Origin: Ignavibacteriota bacterium
GTDB lineage: Bacteria > Bacteroidota > Ignavibacteria > UBA10030 > UBA6906
Direction: 5' to 3'
NCBI GenBank assembly: GCA_003152875.1
Contig: PMBF01000009.1
Coordinates: 75,213 to 117,747 of the forward strand
DNA length: 42,535 nucleotides
A program made the translations under genes and the position numbers. Positions 28,164-36,441 of the stretch are shown piece after piece. Position 1 is the stretch's first letter. Each line of letters starts with the position of its first letter. Under the pieces are notes generated by a model, which saw nothing but the letters and a program-made list of their open reading frames with translations, had not been told where the DNA came from and ran no database searches.

Positions 28164-29960
28164 TCACGCGGCCTCCAGACCGGCCGCTGCCACAACGCAG
28201 GCGAATCGCGCGTGATCGATGGTTTCTTCTTCCAGCAGCACCTGGCGGAGCGCTTCGAGGGCCCGGGCATCGCTCCCGACGATCTCCTGTGCTGTACGGA
28301 GTCCATCAGACAGAATCCGCTCGACTTCCTCGTCGATCCGCAGTTCGGTGTGGACTGAATACTCGCTCAGGAAATCCCCCCTGCCACCCTGTGCGCCCCG
28401 CTCCAGACACACCACCGGGCCAATCCGGCTCATCCCAAGCTGTCGCACCATCTTTCGAGCGATCGAAGTCGCCCGCTCAATGTCGTTGGCGCTGCCGGAG
28501 GCGAACGAACCGAGCATCCGCTCCTCGGCGACACGCCCTGCCATAAGCACGGCAATCTGAGATTCCAGGTACTCTCGTGAATACATGTTGCGGTCGTGGT
28601 CCGGCAGCTGCATGGTGATGCCCAGAGCCGATCCGCGCGGAATGATCGACACCTTGTGGACGGGGTCCGCCGCCGGGAGGCGGAAGGCCGCCAGAGCATG
28701 CCCGGCCTCATGAATCGCAATCCTTTCGCGCTCGGGCTCCGTCATGACGGCAGAAGTTCTCTCGACCCCCATCGTGACTTTGTCACGAGCAGTTTCAAAA
28801 TCCGCCATCCGCACCTCTTCCCTCCCCTCGCGCGCAGCCGACAGCGCAGCTTCGTTCACAAGGTTCGCCAGCTCCGCGCCGGTCATGCCGGGAGTGCCCC
28901 GCGCAACTTTGTGAAGATCCACGTCCGGGAACAGCGGCGTTCCACGTGTGTGCACCTCAAGGATCCTTCGCCTTCCGCGGATGTCGGGGCGGTCCACGGT
29001 GACACGCCTGTCAAAACGCCCTGGACGCAGGAGCGCCTCATCGAGGACGTCGTGCCTGTTCGTCGCCGCCATCACGACGATCGTCGCATGCTGGTCGAAG
29101 CCGTCCATCTCCACCAGGAGCTGGTTCAACGCCTGCTCGCGCTCCTCGTTGTGTCCGTTTGAAGGTCCCCCGCGCTGCCGGCCGATGGCATCAACTTCAT
29201 CGATGAACACGATGCAGGGGGCAGCCTTCCTGGCCTGCGCAAAGAGATTTCTCACGCGGCGGGCTCCAACGCCAACGAACATCTCAACAAATTCCGAGCC
29301 CGATATCGCATAGAACGGCACACCGGCCTCCCCGGCAACCGCTCGCGCCAGCAAGGTCTTCCCCGTGCCCGGAGGACCGACCAGCAGCACCCCGCGCGGG
29401 ATCCGGCCGCCAAGGCGGGTGAACCGCTCCGGCGTCTTCAGGAATTGCACGATCTCCTGCAGCTCGTTCTTGGCCTCATCGACACCGTCGACGTCGATGA
29501 ACTTCACCGGCGAGGTCTCGAGATTGACCGCCTTCCGGGCTTCGGTGCCGAAGGCTCCCGGGTTCTTTCTGACAAGGACAAAGAGAAGCCCGCCCAGGGA
29601 AATCGCCATCACCAGAGTCGTGGCCACCTGAACCGGATCGACGCCGCCAGAGGAGGCAAACCGCACGGCGATGCCGCGCTCCGCAAGCCGGTCCGCAAGT
29701 GCCGCCTGTGTCGCCCCGTTCGGCACTTCGCCCGTGAAATGTGCGCCGGATGTCAGCTCACCGGCAATTCTCGCCCCGTCGAAAGAGACCTCTTTCACGT
29801 CTCCCGACTTTGCATGGCTCATGAGGGTTGTGTAATCCAGCTGCAGGACCTGTGAAGGGTCGCCGCGAACCACAACATAGAGACCGCAACCGGCCGCGAC
29901 ACACGCCCCCCCCACGATCAACATCAGCTTCGTTTTCGTTTTTCCACGGAAATTCCACAT
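28164..29960 (-). CDS. ftsH: ATP-dependent zinc metalloprotease FtsH
   Basis: Membrane-anchored AAA+ protease degrading membrane and regulatory proteins. 598 residues: TM1 about 12-31, periplasmic FtsH-ext domain, TM2 about 110-130. Walker A is GPPGTGKT (195-202), Walker B is [10 protein letters not shown], and the second region of homology has [19 protein letters not shown]. The zinc site is HEAGH (417-421) with Asp in SANDIERAT. Start at 29960 set by GGGGAG 6 nt upstream; a longer frame exists but lacks support. The C-terminus is short, without the long tail of some FtsH. Confidence 0.97.
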   Translation of the reverse strand: MWNFRGKTKTKLMLIVGGACVAAGCGLYVVVRGDPSQVLQLDYTTLMSHAKSGDVKEVSFDGARIAGELTSGAHFTGEVPNGATQAALADRLAERGIAVRFASSGGVDPVQVATTLVMAISLGGLLFVLVRKNPGAFGTEARKAVNLETSPVKFIDVDGVDEAKNELQEIVQFLKTPERFTRLGGRIPRGVLLVGPPGTGKTLLARAVAGEAGVPFYAISGSEFVEMFVGVGARRVRNLFAQARKAAPCIVFIDEVDAIGRQRGGPSNGHNEEREQALNQLLVEMDGFDQHATIVVMAATNRHDVLDEALLRPGRFDRRVTVDRPDIRGRRRILEVHTRGTPLFPDVDLHKVARGTPGMTGAELANLVNEAALSAAREGREEVRMADFETARDKVTMGVERTSAVMTEPERERIAIHEAGHALAAFRLPAADPVHKVSIIPRGSALGITMQLPDHDRNMYSREYLESQIAVLMAGRVAEERMLGSFASGSANDIERATSIARKMVRQLGMSRIGPVVCLERGAQGGRGDFLSEYSVHTELRIDEEVERILSDGLRTAQEIVGSDARALEALRQVLLEEETIDHARFACVVAAAGLEAA

Positions 29961-30131
29961 GTTTTTCTCCCCGCTCCTTATGAGTCTCCAGAGCACAGGT
30001 GCAATCCCCGTACCAGACTTGGGTGACAGAAACAGGGGGCGCGGCGGCAAATTCAACAGCTTTTGAGCGGGAAGTAATGTAATTTGTACAAAGCTCAGAG
30101 CCCCGGACGAACGGGCGCACACCTACAACAC

Positions 30132-30161
30132 CGAAGCCCTTCACACTCGTGAAGGGCTTCG
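30132..30161 (-). terminator. Strong hairpin downstream of the DUF4097 gene
   Basis: A perfect 13-bp stem, CGAAGCCCTTCAC paired with GTGAAGGGCTTCG around loop ACTC, with flanking ACAC/GTGT extending it past a one-base bulge. It lies 45 nt after the DUF4097 stop and 170 nt before ftsH. No long U run follows, but it should block or stabilise the upstream message. Confidence 0.65.
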
Positions 30162-30205
30162 TGTCCTCTTCGTGAAAGAAGGGGGTGTGAAAGTGCAGTT
30201 TTTCT

Positions 30206-31144
30206 CTACAAAGGCCGCACGCGGACGTCGCCGCCGGAAGTATGGGCATAGATCGACGGTCCTCCACCGTTGAGCGTTCCGTGGATCCTGTCTTCCTTGA
30301 TCCTTCCCGACACGGTGACCGGCATGTCGCACGTCACCCCTCCGCCGCTGGTCGAAAGATCCAGCTCTGCCCCCGCATCCTTCGCAATGGTAAGCTCAAT
30401 GTTGCCTCCGGAAGTCTCCGCATGGATGCCCTTGTTCGCCCCGTTCACCTTCACATGCACGTTGCCCCCCGAAGTGTGCGCCTCCACCTTCCCATCAACT
30501 CCTTCGACCCACACATTCCCTCCTGAAGTCCTCAAATCAACGTCGCCTGTCATTGATACCGCGCGCACATCCCCTCCCGATGTTTTCATCTTCACGGGTC
30601 CGGTCACCTTTTCGGCGTGAATACTGCCGCCGGAAGTCTCCATGGTCACTTCCCCTTCCACCTCCTGTGCGGTCACGTCCCCGCCTGATGTTCCCCCGCG
30701 AACCCTCCCCTTCAGGGCTATCACTTCAACGTTGCCGCCGGAGGTCCTGAGCTCCACACTGTACTCATGCGGAACGAGGACCACGAAGCGCGCATCGAAA
30801 TTATTGAAACCGTGGAACCACGAACTCATCTTTTCTTTGAACTCTCCGCGCACTTCAACGTCGTTGCCATGCTGATCGGCTGATATCTCGAAACGGTTGA
30901 CATCCCTCTCTCGGCCGCGAAGATCGACAACGACACTCACTTCGGACCCGCTTCCGCCCTTCACCGACACCGATCCGACATCGGTCTTCAGGACCAGGCT
31001 GCCGCCCGGAGCGACGGTGAACTTCTTCTCAAAATGCCTCGTGTCGCCGCTGGGCGCGTCCATCCTGCGTTCGGCACAGGAGGAAAACGTGGCAACGCAG
31101 AGAAGCATGAGGAGAATTTCTGCACCAGAACGTAACATTTTCAT
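30206..31144 (-). CDS. DUF4097 beta-solenoid lipoprotein with TSGG repeats
   Basis: 312 residues with a lipoprotein-like signal peptide ending at Cys23 (FSSC, an imperfect lipobox). After an N-terminal domain (about 35-125) come nine repeats of TSGGxV/I spaced about 17-25 residues apart: TSGGNVEV, TSGGDVTA, TSGGSIHA, TSGGDVRA, TSGGNVWV, TSGGNVHV, TSGGNIEL, TSGGGVTC, TSGGDVRV. This predicts a right-handed beta-solenoid, as in DUF4097/YvlB-type adhesin-like proteins, which are often tied to ECF-sigma or envelope-stress systems. AAGGAGA about 8 nt upstream sets the start. Confidence 0.85.
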   Translation of the reverse strand: MKMLRSGAEILLMLLCVATFSSCAERRMDAPSGDTRHFEKKFTVAPGGSLVLKTDVGSVSVKGGSGSEVSVVVDLRGRERDVNRFEISADQHGNDVEVRGEFKEKMSSWFHGFNNFDARFVVLVPHEYSVELRTSGGNVEVIALKGRVRGGTSGGDVTAQEVEGEVTMETSGGSIHAEKVTGPVKMKTSGGDVRAVSMTGDVDLRTSGGNVWVEGVDGKVEAHTSGGNVHVKVNGANKGIHAETSGGNIELTIAKDAGAELDLSTSGGGVTCDMPVTVSGRIKEDRIHGTLNGGGPSIYAHTSGGDVRVRPL

Positions 31145-31185
31145 GGGAGATCTCCTTCCAGGGGTGGTGTGTGGTCTTCATACGG

Positions 31186-31215
31186 TTAGACGCCCGCTCC
31201 CGACAAAAAGTTGCA
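31186..31215 (-). promoter_or_regulatory. Candidate ECF-sigma promoter of the DUF4097 gene
   Basis: On the minus strand TGCAACTTTTT is followed by CGTCTAA, with 17 nt between AAC and CGTC. This matches the general ECF layout (AAC, 16-17 nt, CGTC). Predicted leader is about 36 nt. An alternative housekeeping reading, TTGTCG, 18 nt, TATGAA, overlaps it. Confidence 0.45.
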
Positions 31216-31274
31216 TTTCACGGGGTTCTTTGTTAATTGACTGGGCATTCTCCTCATCACTGGTGACATTCGTT

Positions 31275-32240
31275 GTGCGATTGATTATCATGTTCGCCTT
31301 CCTCCTGGTCTCCGGCTGCTCACGAGAACAGCCCAGCGTCCCCGCCGCCACAGTCCCGGCGTCAGGCTCCGCCTCATCCTTGGACCGGTCTCTCCCGCAC
31401 TTCGACGGCCAGGAGGCATTCCGTCTCCTTCTCCGGCAGACATCCTTCGGGCCGCGCAATCCGAATTCTCCGGGCCATGCGGGGTGCCTGGAATTCCTGA
31501 CCGCGACCCTTGGCGCGCTTGCAGACCGGATCGACCTCCAGCAGTTCACCCAACAGGGTTACGGCGAGGCGCTGAACCTGACGAATATCTTCGCCCGGTT
31601 CAAACCAGATGCTCCGTCACGCATTCTCCTGCTGACACACTGGGATACCCGCCCCCGCGCCGAGCACGACCAGGACAAGAGCCGCCGCGACCAGCCGATC
31701 CTCGGAGCCAACGACGGTGCAAGCGGAACAGCGGTCCTCCTGCAACTCGCAGCCCTCATGAAACGCCTTCCCCCCGCCATCGGCGTCGATCTGCTCTTTG
31801 TCGACGGTGAGGACTATGGGAAGGAAGGCGATCACGATCTCTACCTGCTCGGGGCACGGCACTTCGCCTCCAACAAGCCCCCGGACTACGCACCAAGGTT
31901 CGGAATCCTCCTCGACATGGTCGGCGATACCTACCTGGAACTCCCCAGGGAACAACACTCCCTCAAATATGCCCCCGATATCGTGGACCTGGTCTGGAAC
32001 ACCGCGAGGGACCTCGGGATCCGGCAATTCATCAATGAGCAGGGGGAGTTCGTCATCGACGACCACCTCCCGTTGAACGAGGCCGGGATCAAGACGATCG
32101 ATATTATCGATTTCAACTACCCGGACCCGACGAACCGCTACTGGCATACCCACGACGACACCCCTGATCATTGCAGCCCGGAGAGCCTCGAGGCGGTGGG
32201 CACAGTCTTGACAACCATCGTATATACGCAGCAGCCATGA
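31275..32240 (+). CDS. M28-fold glutaminyl-cyclase-like lipoprotein
   Basis: 321 residues with lipobox LVSGC near residue 15. M28/QC-type zinc motifs: LLTHWDTRPRAEHD, then PILGANDGASGTAVLLQLA, FVDGEDYGKEGD, and FGILLDMVGD. YWHTHDDTPDHC supplies the last ligand. The WDTRP and GANDGASG forms fit glutaminyl-peptide cyclotransferases, which cyclise N-terminal glutamine to pyroglutamate, better than classical aminopeptidases. T9SS-bearing bacteria often have such enzymes for exported proteins with N-terminal glutamine. GTG at 31275 has GGTGA 7 nt upstream; GTG 31263 and ATG 31290 are alternatives. Its stop overlaps prmA (ATGA). Confidence 0.85.
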   Translation: MRLIIMFAFLLVSGCSREQPSVPAATVPASGSASSLDRSLPHFDGQEAFRLLLRQTSFGPRNPNSPGHAGCLEFLTATLGALADRIDLQQFTQQGYGEALNLTNIFARFKPDAPSRILLLTHWDTRPRAEHDQDKSRRDQPILGANDGASGTAVLLQLAALMKRLPPAIGVDLLFVDGEDYGKEGDHDLYLLGARHFASNKPPDYAPRFGILLDMVGDTYLELPREQHSLKYAPDIVDLVWNTARDLGIRQFINEQGEFVIDDHLPLNEAGIKTIDIIDFNYPDPTNRYWHTHDDTPDHCSPESLEAVGTVLTTIVYTQQP

Positions 32241-33094
32241 GCGGACCAACCATCGAGCTGTCGGTCGTCCTCCCGCCGGAGAGTGCCGACAGCCTGATCG
32301 GGCTCCTCAGCGTCCGGGGCTTCGAGGGATTCTGGGAGGACGGGGAAACTCTCAGGGCCTATTGCACGGCCGAGCGCTGGGACGATGAGACGCGTGCGGC
32401 GGTCCATGAGAGCCTGACCGCCTTCGCCTCCGGGCACGAGATCCCGCTTCCACGGGTCTCCATCCGGCTGATCCCGCCGCAGAACTGGAATGCCGAGTGG
32501 GAGGCGACCATCAGGCCCGTGAGCGCGACTGGGAGAATCGTGATCGCGCCCAGCTGGCATCCCGTGCAGCCCTCCGGGGACCAGATCGTCCTGACGATCG
32601 ATCCGAAGATGTCTTTCGGCACCGGACACCACGAGACCACACGCCTGATGCTACAGCTCCTTGAACCGAGGGTCTCACCGGGGTGCACGCTGCTGGATGT
32701 GGGCACTGGAACGGGTGTTCTTGCCATTGCGGCGGTCAAACTGGGCGCCGCGTCGGCAACCGGGGTGGACAACGACGGGTGGTCGTTCGAGAATGCGCGC
32801 GAGAACGCAGAGGCAAACGGCGTTGGGGGGGCCGTATCATTTCTACTCGGAGAGCTCGCCGATGTGCCTCCCGGGCGCTTCGACCTGGTAGCCGCGAACA
32901 TCCAGCGCAGCGTTATCGAGCCCCTGCTTGCTCCCCTGCTGGATCGTGTAACTCCCGGAGGCTCACTTCTCCTCTCAGGCATCCTGGACACCGAACGGAA
33001 TGCCATGATGGAAGCGTTCAACCGCCAACGGGCAACACTGGGCGAAGAACGGACCGAGCATGAATGGATCGCTTTCGCTCTTGTGGTTCGATGA
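32237..33094 (+). CDS. prmA: Ribosomal protein L11 methyltransferase
   Basis: Uses S-adenosylmethionine to methylate ribosomal protein L11. 285 residues. An N-terminal L11-recognition domain (about 1-85) ends with PPQNWNAEWEATIRPV. The methyltransferase core begins KMSFGTGHHETTRLML, then SAM motif LLDVGTGTGVLAIAA, VDNDGWSFENARENAEAN and DLVAANIQRSVIEPLL. The family-specific GTGHHETT and AANI elements make the call firm. ATG overlaps the upstream stop as ATGA, pointing to coupling with the cyclase-like gene. Confidence 0.95.
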   Translation: MSGPTIELSVVLPPESADSLIGLLSVRGFEGFWEDGETLRAYCTAERWDDETRAAVHESLTAFASGHEIPLPRVSIRLIPPQNWNAEWEATIRPVSATGRIVIAPSWHPVQPSGDQIVLTIDPKMSFGTGHHETTRLMLQLLEPRVSPGCTLLDVGTGTGVLAIAAVKLGAASATGVDNDGWSFENARENAEANGVGGAVSFLLGELADVPPGRFDLVAANIQRSVIEPLLAPLLDRVTPGGSLLLSGILDTERNAMMEAFNRQRATLGEERTEHEWIAFALVVR

Positions 33095-33104
33095 TCCGCT
33101 CCCC

Positions 33105-34076
33105 ATGCAGACCGAAGACCGCGTCCCCCCCCTTTCCATCGCCGTTATCGACATCGGCACCAACACCGTGCTTCTTCTGATTGCCGGGGTTGAAGCCGGG
33201 GGAACATTGACGACAGCCGTGTACGAGCAGCGCACCCCGAGGCTCGGGCGGGGGGTCGACGCGGGGGGCCGTCTCCATCCTGAATCGATGGAGCGGGCTG
33301 TGCAGGCCGTGGAGGAATTCCGCCGCATCATAGCCCGGCGCCGGCGCGACGCTGTGGCTGTCTTTGGCACGAGTGCCGTCCGGGATGCACAGAACAGGGA
33401 CGAACTCGCATCGCTGATGCTGGCACGGACCGGATTCCCGCTGGAGGTTCTCTCAGGAAACGACGAGGCGCTCTGGACCTACAGGGGCGCCATCAGCGGT
33501 GTGCCGGGAATCGCGGCGGCCACGGTCATCGACATCGGCGGCGGGAGCACCGAGATCACTTCAGGGACCGGCCGCAGAGTCACCTCCTCCGCAAGCCTGA
33601 ACATCGGGTCGGTCCGGCTGACCGAACGCCTCCTCCTTCACGATCCTCCTCTCAGAAGGGAGACGGATGACGCCCGCAGCACAATCCGCAGGGCGCTCTG
33701 CTCCGCCGCCGCTGCGCCCGGATCGCTTCTGGTCGCTGTCGCCGGAACGGCCACCACACTCGCCCTCCTTGCGCAGAAGCGCCCGGAGTTTTCCATCGAA
33801 GCCGTCAGCGGCTACGTGTTGCCGTTACACACTGTCTCGGAGCTGAGAGCCTCACTCGAGCGCCGCTCATCCCGCGCTATTCGCGGGATGGCTCCCTACA
33901 TGGAGGGACGCCACGACATCATCACCGCGGGGGCGTTGATCCTGGAGGAAGCGATGGTGCATTTCGGATTTGAACGGGTGCTGGTGAGCGAACGAGGGGT
34001 CCGGTACGGAGTGGCATTGCGCGAGGCGGAGAGAGTACGGGGGCGGGCGCCCGAGCAGGGAAAGACCGATCAGTGA
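33105..34076 (+). CDS. Ppx/GppA family exopolyphosphatase/pppGpp phosphatase
   Basis: 323 residues of the ASKHA fold. The phosphate-1 loop is IAVIDIGTNTVLLLIAG. Other landmarks are AVFGTSAVRDAQNRDEL, LSGNDEALWTYRG with the catalytic glutamate region, and VIDIGGGSTEIT, the phosphate-2 loop. It hydrolyses polyphosphate or pppGpp; only the Ppx/GppA core domains 1-2 are present, so activity is unresolved. ATG at 33105 is preferred by family alignment, though ATG at 33060 is in frame and would overlap prmA by 35 nt. Its end overlaps the convergent cysteine desulfurase by 7 nt. Confidence 0.9.
   Translation: MQTEDRVPPLSIAVIDIGTNTVLLLIAGVEAGGTLTTAVYEQRTPRLGRGVDAGGRLHPESMERAVQAVEEFRRIIARRRRDAVAVFGTSAVRDAQNRDELASLMLARTGFPLEVLSGNDEALWTYRGAISGVPGIAAATVIDIGGGSTEITSGTGRRVTSSASLNIGSVRLTERLLLHDPPLRRETDDARSTIRRALCSAAAAPGSLLVAVAGTATTLALLAQKRPEFSIEAVSGYVLPLHTVSELRASLERRSSRAIRGMAPYMEGRHDIITAGALILEEAMVHFGFERVLVSERGVRYGVALREAERVRGRAPEQGKTDQ
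33868..33890. repeat. ATCCCG/CGGGAT palindrome within the ppx gene
   Basis: CATCCCGCG, loop CTATT, CGCGGGATG: a 9-bp perfect stem in coding sequence. The core matches the hairpins at 6753-6817 and the palindrome at 39432. Confidence 0.6.
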
Positions 34077-35245
34077 GCGATCATCCTGCCGAGAAGCTTA
34101 GAGACCCTTTCCAGAGTCTCCGCAACATCTTCGCGCGTATTCTCCCTCCCGAAAGAGAACCGCACTGTCGCCCTCGCCGTATCCAGGTCTCGTCCCATCG
34201 CCAGGAGCACATGGGAGGGCTGCATGCTTCCCGACGAACATGCTGAACCGCTCGTCACCGCAATCCCCTCGAGATCAAGATTCGGCACGAGCATCTCGCC
34301 CTCCAAGAGAACCTTGGCACTGTTCACCGAGACATTGAGAATGTGCGGCAGTCGGCAGGCAGGGTGACCGTTCACCAGGAGGCAGGGGAAGCGGTCGCAC
34401 AGGGCCCTTTCAAAATCGTCCCGCAGCACCGAGAGGCGTTCTGATTCCACCTCCATGAGCTCCATCGCCAGTTCAACAGCCCGCGCAAATCCGGCCGCAA
34501 GCGCGACATTCTCGGTCCCCGGCCTCCGGCCCTTCTCCTGCCCTCCTCCGGTCATCAGCGGTTCGATGCCCGTCCCGCGCCTGATGTACAGCGCTCCGAT
34601 ACCCTTGGGCCCGTACAGCTTGTGAGCGGAGAGCGACAGAAGGTCTACCGCGAGGTCATCCGCCCGGACCGCAATCTTGCCGAATGACTGAACGGCGTCG
34701 GTGTGCACCATCGCTCCTGCCCGGTGGGCGGCCTCAGCCACATCCCCCACACGATTGATCGTGCCGACTTCGTTGTTCGCATGCATGACGGACACGAGAG
34801 CCGTCGTGCCGGACATGGCGGACGCCACCTCGAGCGGATCGACCGACCCGTTGCTGTCCACCCCCACGACGGAGACCGCCCCTCCGTCCTCCCGGAGTCT
34901 CTCGCACGTGTCAAGCACGGCATGGTGTTCCGCGGCATCGGTGACTACCCCCGTCCGGCCCCGTTTTCTGCCGGCGCGCCAGGCCCCCACAATCGCAAGG
35001 TTGTCCGATTCCGTCCCACCACTCGTAAACACCACCTCGCCGGGCAAAGCCCCTATCGCCGAGGCGATCGTTCCCCTGGCGCGCTCGAGGGCGTTTTTGG
35101 CCTCTCTTCCGAACGCATGGATCGAAGACGCATTGCCGAAGGTATTCTCGAAATACGGCAGCATCGCCTGGAGGACCCTCGGGTCGAGCGGGGTAGTTGC
35201 GGTATGGTCGAGGTAGATCCGTCTCACCGCGTCTCTCTCAGACAT
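34070..35245 (-). CDS. Cysteine desulfurase (NifS/IscS type)
   Basis: PLP enzyme that takes sulfur from cysteine for iron-sulfur clusters and tRNA thiolation. 391 residues. Landmarks are IYLDHTATTPLDP, SGGTESDNLAI, HANNEVGTIN and HTDAVQSFGK. The PLP lysine Lys209 lies in LSAHKLYGPKGIGALY, and GGGQEKGRRPGTENV follows. The catalytic Cys336 lies in a loop, SGSACSSGSMQPSHVLLAMG, typical of group I enzymes. ATG at 35245 overlaps the thioredoxin-TPR stop by 8 nt; a 35-codon upstream extension is in-frame shadow. No iscU, iscA or iscR lies nearby. Confidence 0.95.
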   Translation of the reverse strand: MSERDAVRRIYLDHTATTPLDPRVLQAMLPYFENTFGNASSIHAFGREAKNALERARGTIASAIGALPGEVVFTSGGTESDNLAIVGAWRAGRKRGRTGVVTDAAEHHAVLDTCERLREDGGAVSVVGVDSNGSVDPLEVASAMSGTTALVSVMHANNEVGTINRVGDVAEAAHRAGAMVHTDAVQSFGKIAVRADDLAVDLLSLSAHKLYGPKGIGALYIRRGTGIEPLMTGGGQEKGRRPGTENVALAAGFARAVELAMELMEVESERLSVLRDDFERALCDRFPCLLVNGHPACRLPHILNVSVNSAKVLLEGEMLVPNLDLEGIAVTSGSACSSGSMQPSHVLLAMGRDLDTARATVRFSFGRENTREDVAETLERVSKLLGRMIAH

Positions 35246-36041
35246 AGAGGGCGCTGCTGAAGTCGCGCCGCCGGCTCCTCGCCGCCTCGTGGTCGTCGCC
35301 GAGGAGCGTGAAGACGGCGATGCACGCTCTCCGGGCGCCGTCATCGTCATAGAACCGGTCGATGCGGATCACTTCGATGAACATGTCAAGAGCCTGCTCG
35401 TACTTCCCGCTCTGCAAGGCACGTACGGCTTCCAGATAACGGGTCTTGGCTGGCCCGTCAGGCAAGGTTGAAGGATCGCGGGAATCCAGCGCGCCGATGG
35501 TCCTCATCGCTTCAGCCGGCTGGTAGAACGCCGAGTCGGCCTCGATCGGCTCGACAAGCTCGAGTGCACGCGCCAGGTCCGTGGAGAGCAGGGCCTTCGC
35601 CAGGGCCACCCGGGCACGATGGTTCCCGGCATCCCGGCGGATGACCTCTTCGAGGAGAGGAACAGCCCCCTCCGTCCCGGAAGCCAGAAGGGACTCGGCC
35701 CGGGCAAGAGTCTCGCGGTTCGGGTCCGGAAGCGACTTCTTCAGCCACTGGTCGACCGCGTATTCCGGCAATGCGCCCGTGAACTCCGCGGCAACGGCGC
35801 CGTTGATGAACATCTTCACGCTCGGGATGCCGCGGATGCCGTAACGTGCCGCAATCTCCTGGTTCCTGTCAGTATCGACCTTTGCCAGGACCCATCGCCC
35901 GGCATCCCTCGCCGCCAGACGCTCCAGAACCGGTCCCAGCATCTTGCAGGGGCCGCACCACTCGGCCCAGAAATCCACCAGGACCGGGGTCGTGCCGCTC
36001 AGGTCCAGTACGTCCTTCTGAAAATCTTTGACCTCTGCCAT
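35238..36041 (-). CDS. Thioredoxin-TPR protein (CnoX/YbbN-like) with active CGPC site
   Basis: 267 residues: thioredoxin domain about 1-108 with FWAEWCGPCKMLGPVLE (Cys29, Cys32) and the cis-proline in GIRGIPSVKMFINGAV. Then come TPR-like helices, about 120-260 (ETLARAESLL, RARVALAKALLS, ALQSGKYEQALDMFIEVI). This is the CnoX/YbbN chaperedoxin layout; Escherichia coli CnoX lacks a full CxxC, whereas here CGPC is intact. Start at 36041 has GAGGAAGG immediately upstream. It is co-transcribed with the cysteine desulfurase. Confidence 0.92.
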   Translation of the reverse strand: MAEVKDFQKDVLDLSGTTPVLVDFWAEWCGPCKMLGPVLERLAARDAGRWVLAKVDTDRNQEIAARYGIRGIPSVKMFINGAVAAEFTGALPEYAVDQWLKKSLPDPNRETLARAESLLASGTEGAVPLLEEVIRRDAGNHRARVALAKALLSTDLARALELVEPIEADSAFYQPAEAMRTIGALDSRDPSTLPDGPAKTRYLEAVRALQSGKYEQALDMFIEVIRIDRFYDDDGARRACIAVFTLLGDDHEAARSRRRDFSSALYV

Positions 36042-36225
36042 GCCTTCCTCACGTTGCCATCTGATTGTGTCTTGCCATCGGCATTCCTGCTGCCTCTTGA
36101 ACACCAACTGCCGGCTGCGTCCATGATACCTCCCGGCCCTTGCCGCGCCGACCGGCGCCCGGGCGCATCAACGCCCGAGACCTGTGTTCCCCACTTCCCC
36201 GCTGCGATGAGAGATTTCAGCTAAA

Positions 36226-36254
36226 AATATACCCCTTCAGCGGGCAACAATCAA
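36226..36254 (-). promoter_or_regulatory. Promoter of the thioredoxin-TPR/cysteine desulfurase operon
   Basis: On the minus strand TTGATT, 17 nt, TATATT. Transcript start near 36219 would give a 178-nt leader. The whole gap 36042-36441 holds this promoter and the one at 36376; I see no gene in it. Confidence 0.5.
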
Positions 36255-36375
36255 TTCGAACCCAGAAGCTGAAGGCATGAACCGGCATGAGGCGGCCTTT
36301 CTCTAAGACGGCCGGTCTCCGCCACCGGATCCGGGGGCGGGGCCGGCAGGTTGCTCCCCAGGCATTATCGAGACG

Positions 36376-36404
36376 TTGCTTCTATGAGCACAAAATTCTA
36401 CATT
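36376..36404 (+). promoter_or_regulatory. Promoter of the binding-protein/kinase/regulator operon
   Basis: TTGCTT, 17 nt, TACATT on the plus strand, with a transcript start near 36411 and a leader of about 30 nt to the ATG at 36442. Confidence 0.5.
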
Positions 36405-36441
36405 CTGCCGACGATCCTGGTCCCTCTCCCCAGAAGCCTGC

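Noticed and set aside
28155-28171. Small hairpin between the convergent dacB and ftsH stops
   Set aside because: Six-base stem, no U tract, and it overlaps the ftsH 3' end; too weak to call a terminator.
36249-36275. tRNA-like stretch containing TTCGAACCC
   Set aside because: No matching acceptor, D or anticodon stems could be drawn around it; it overlaps a good minus-strand promoter.
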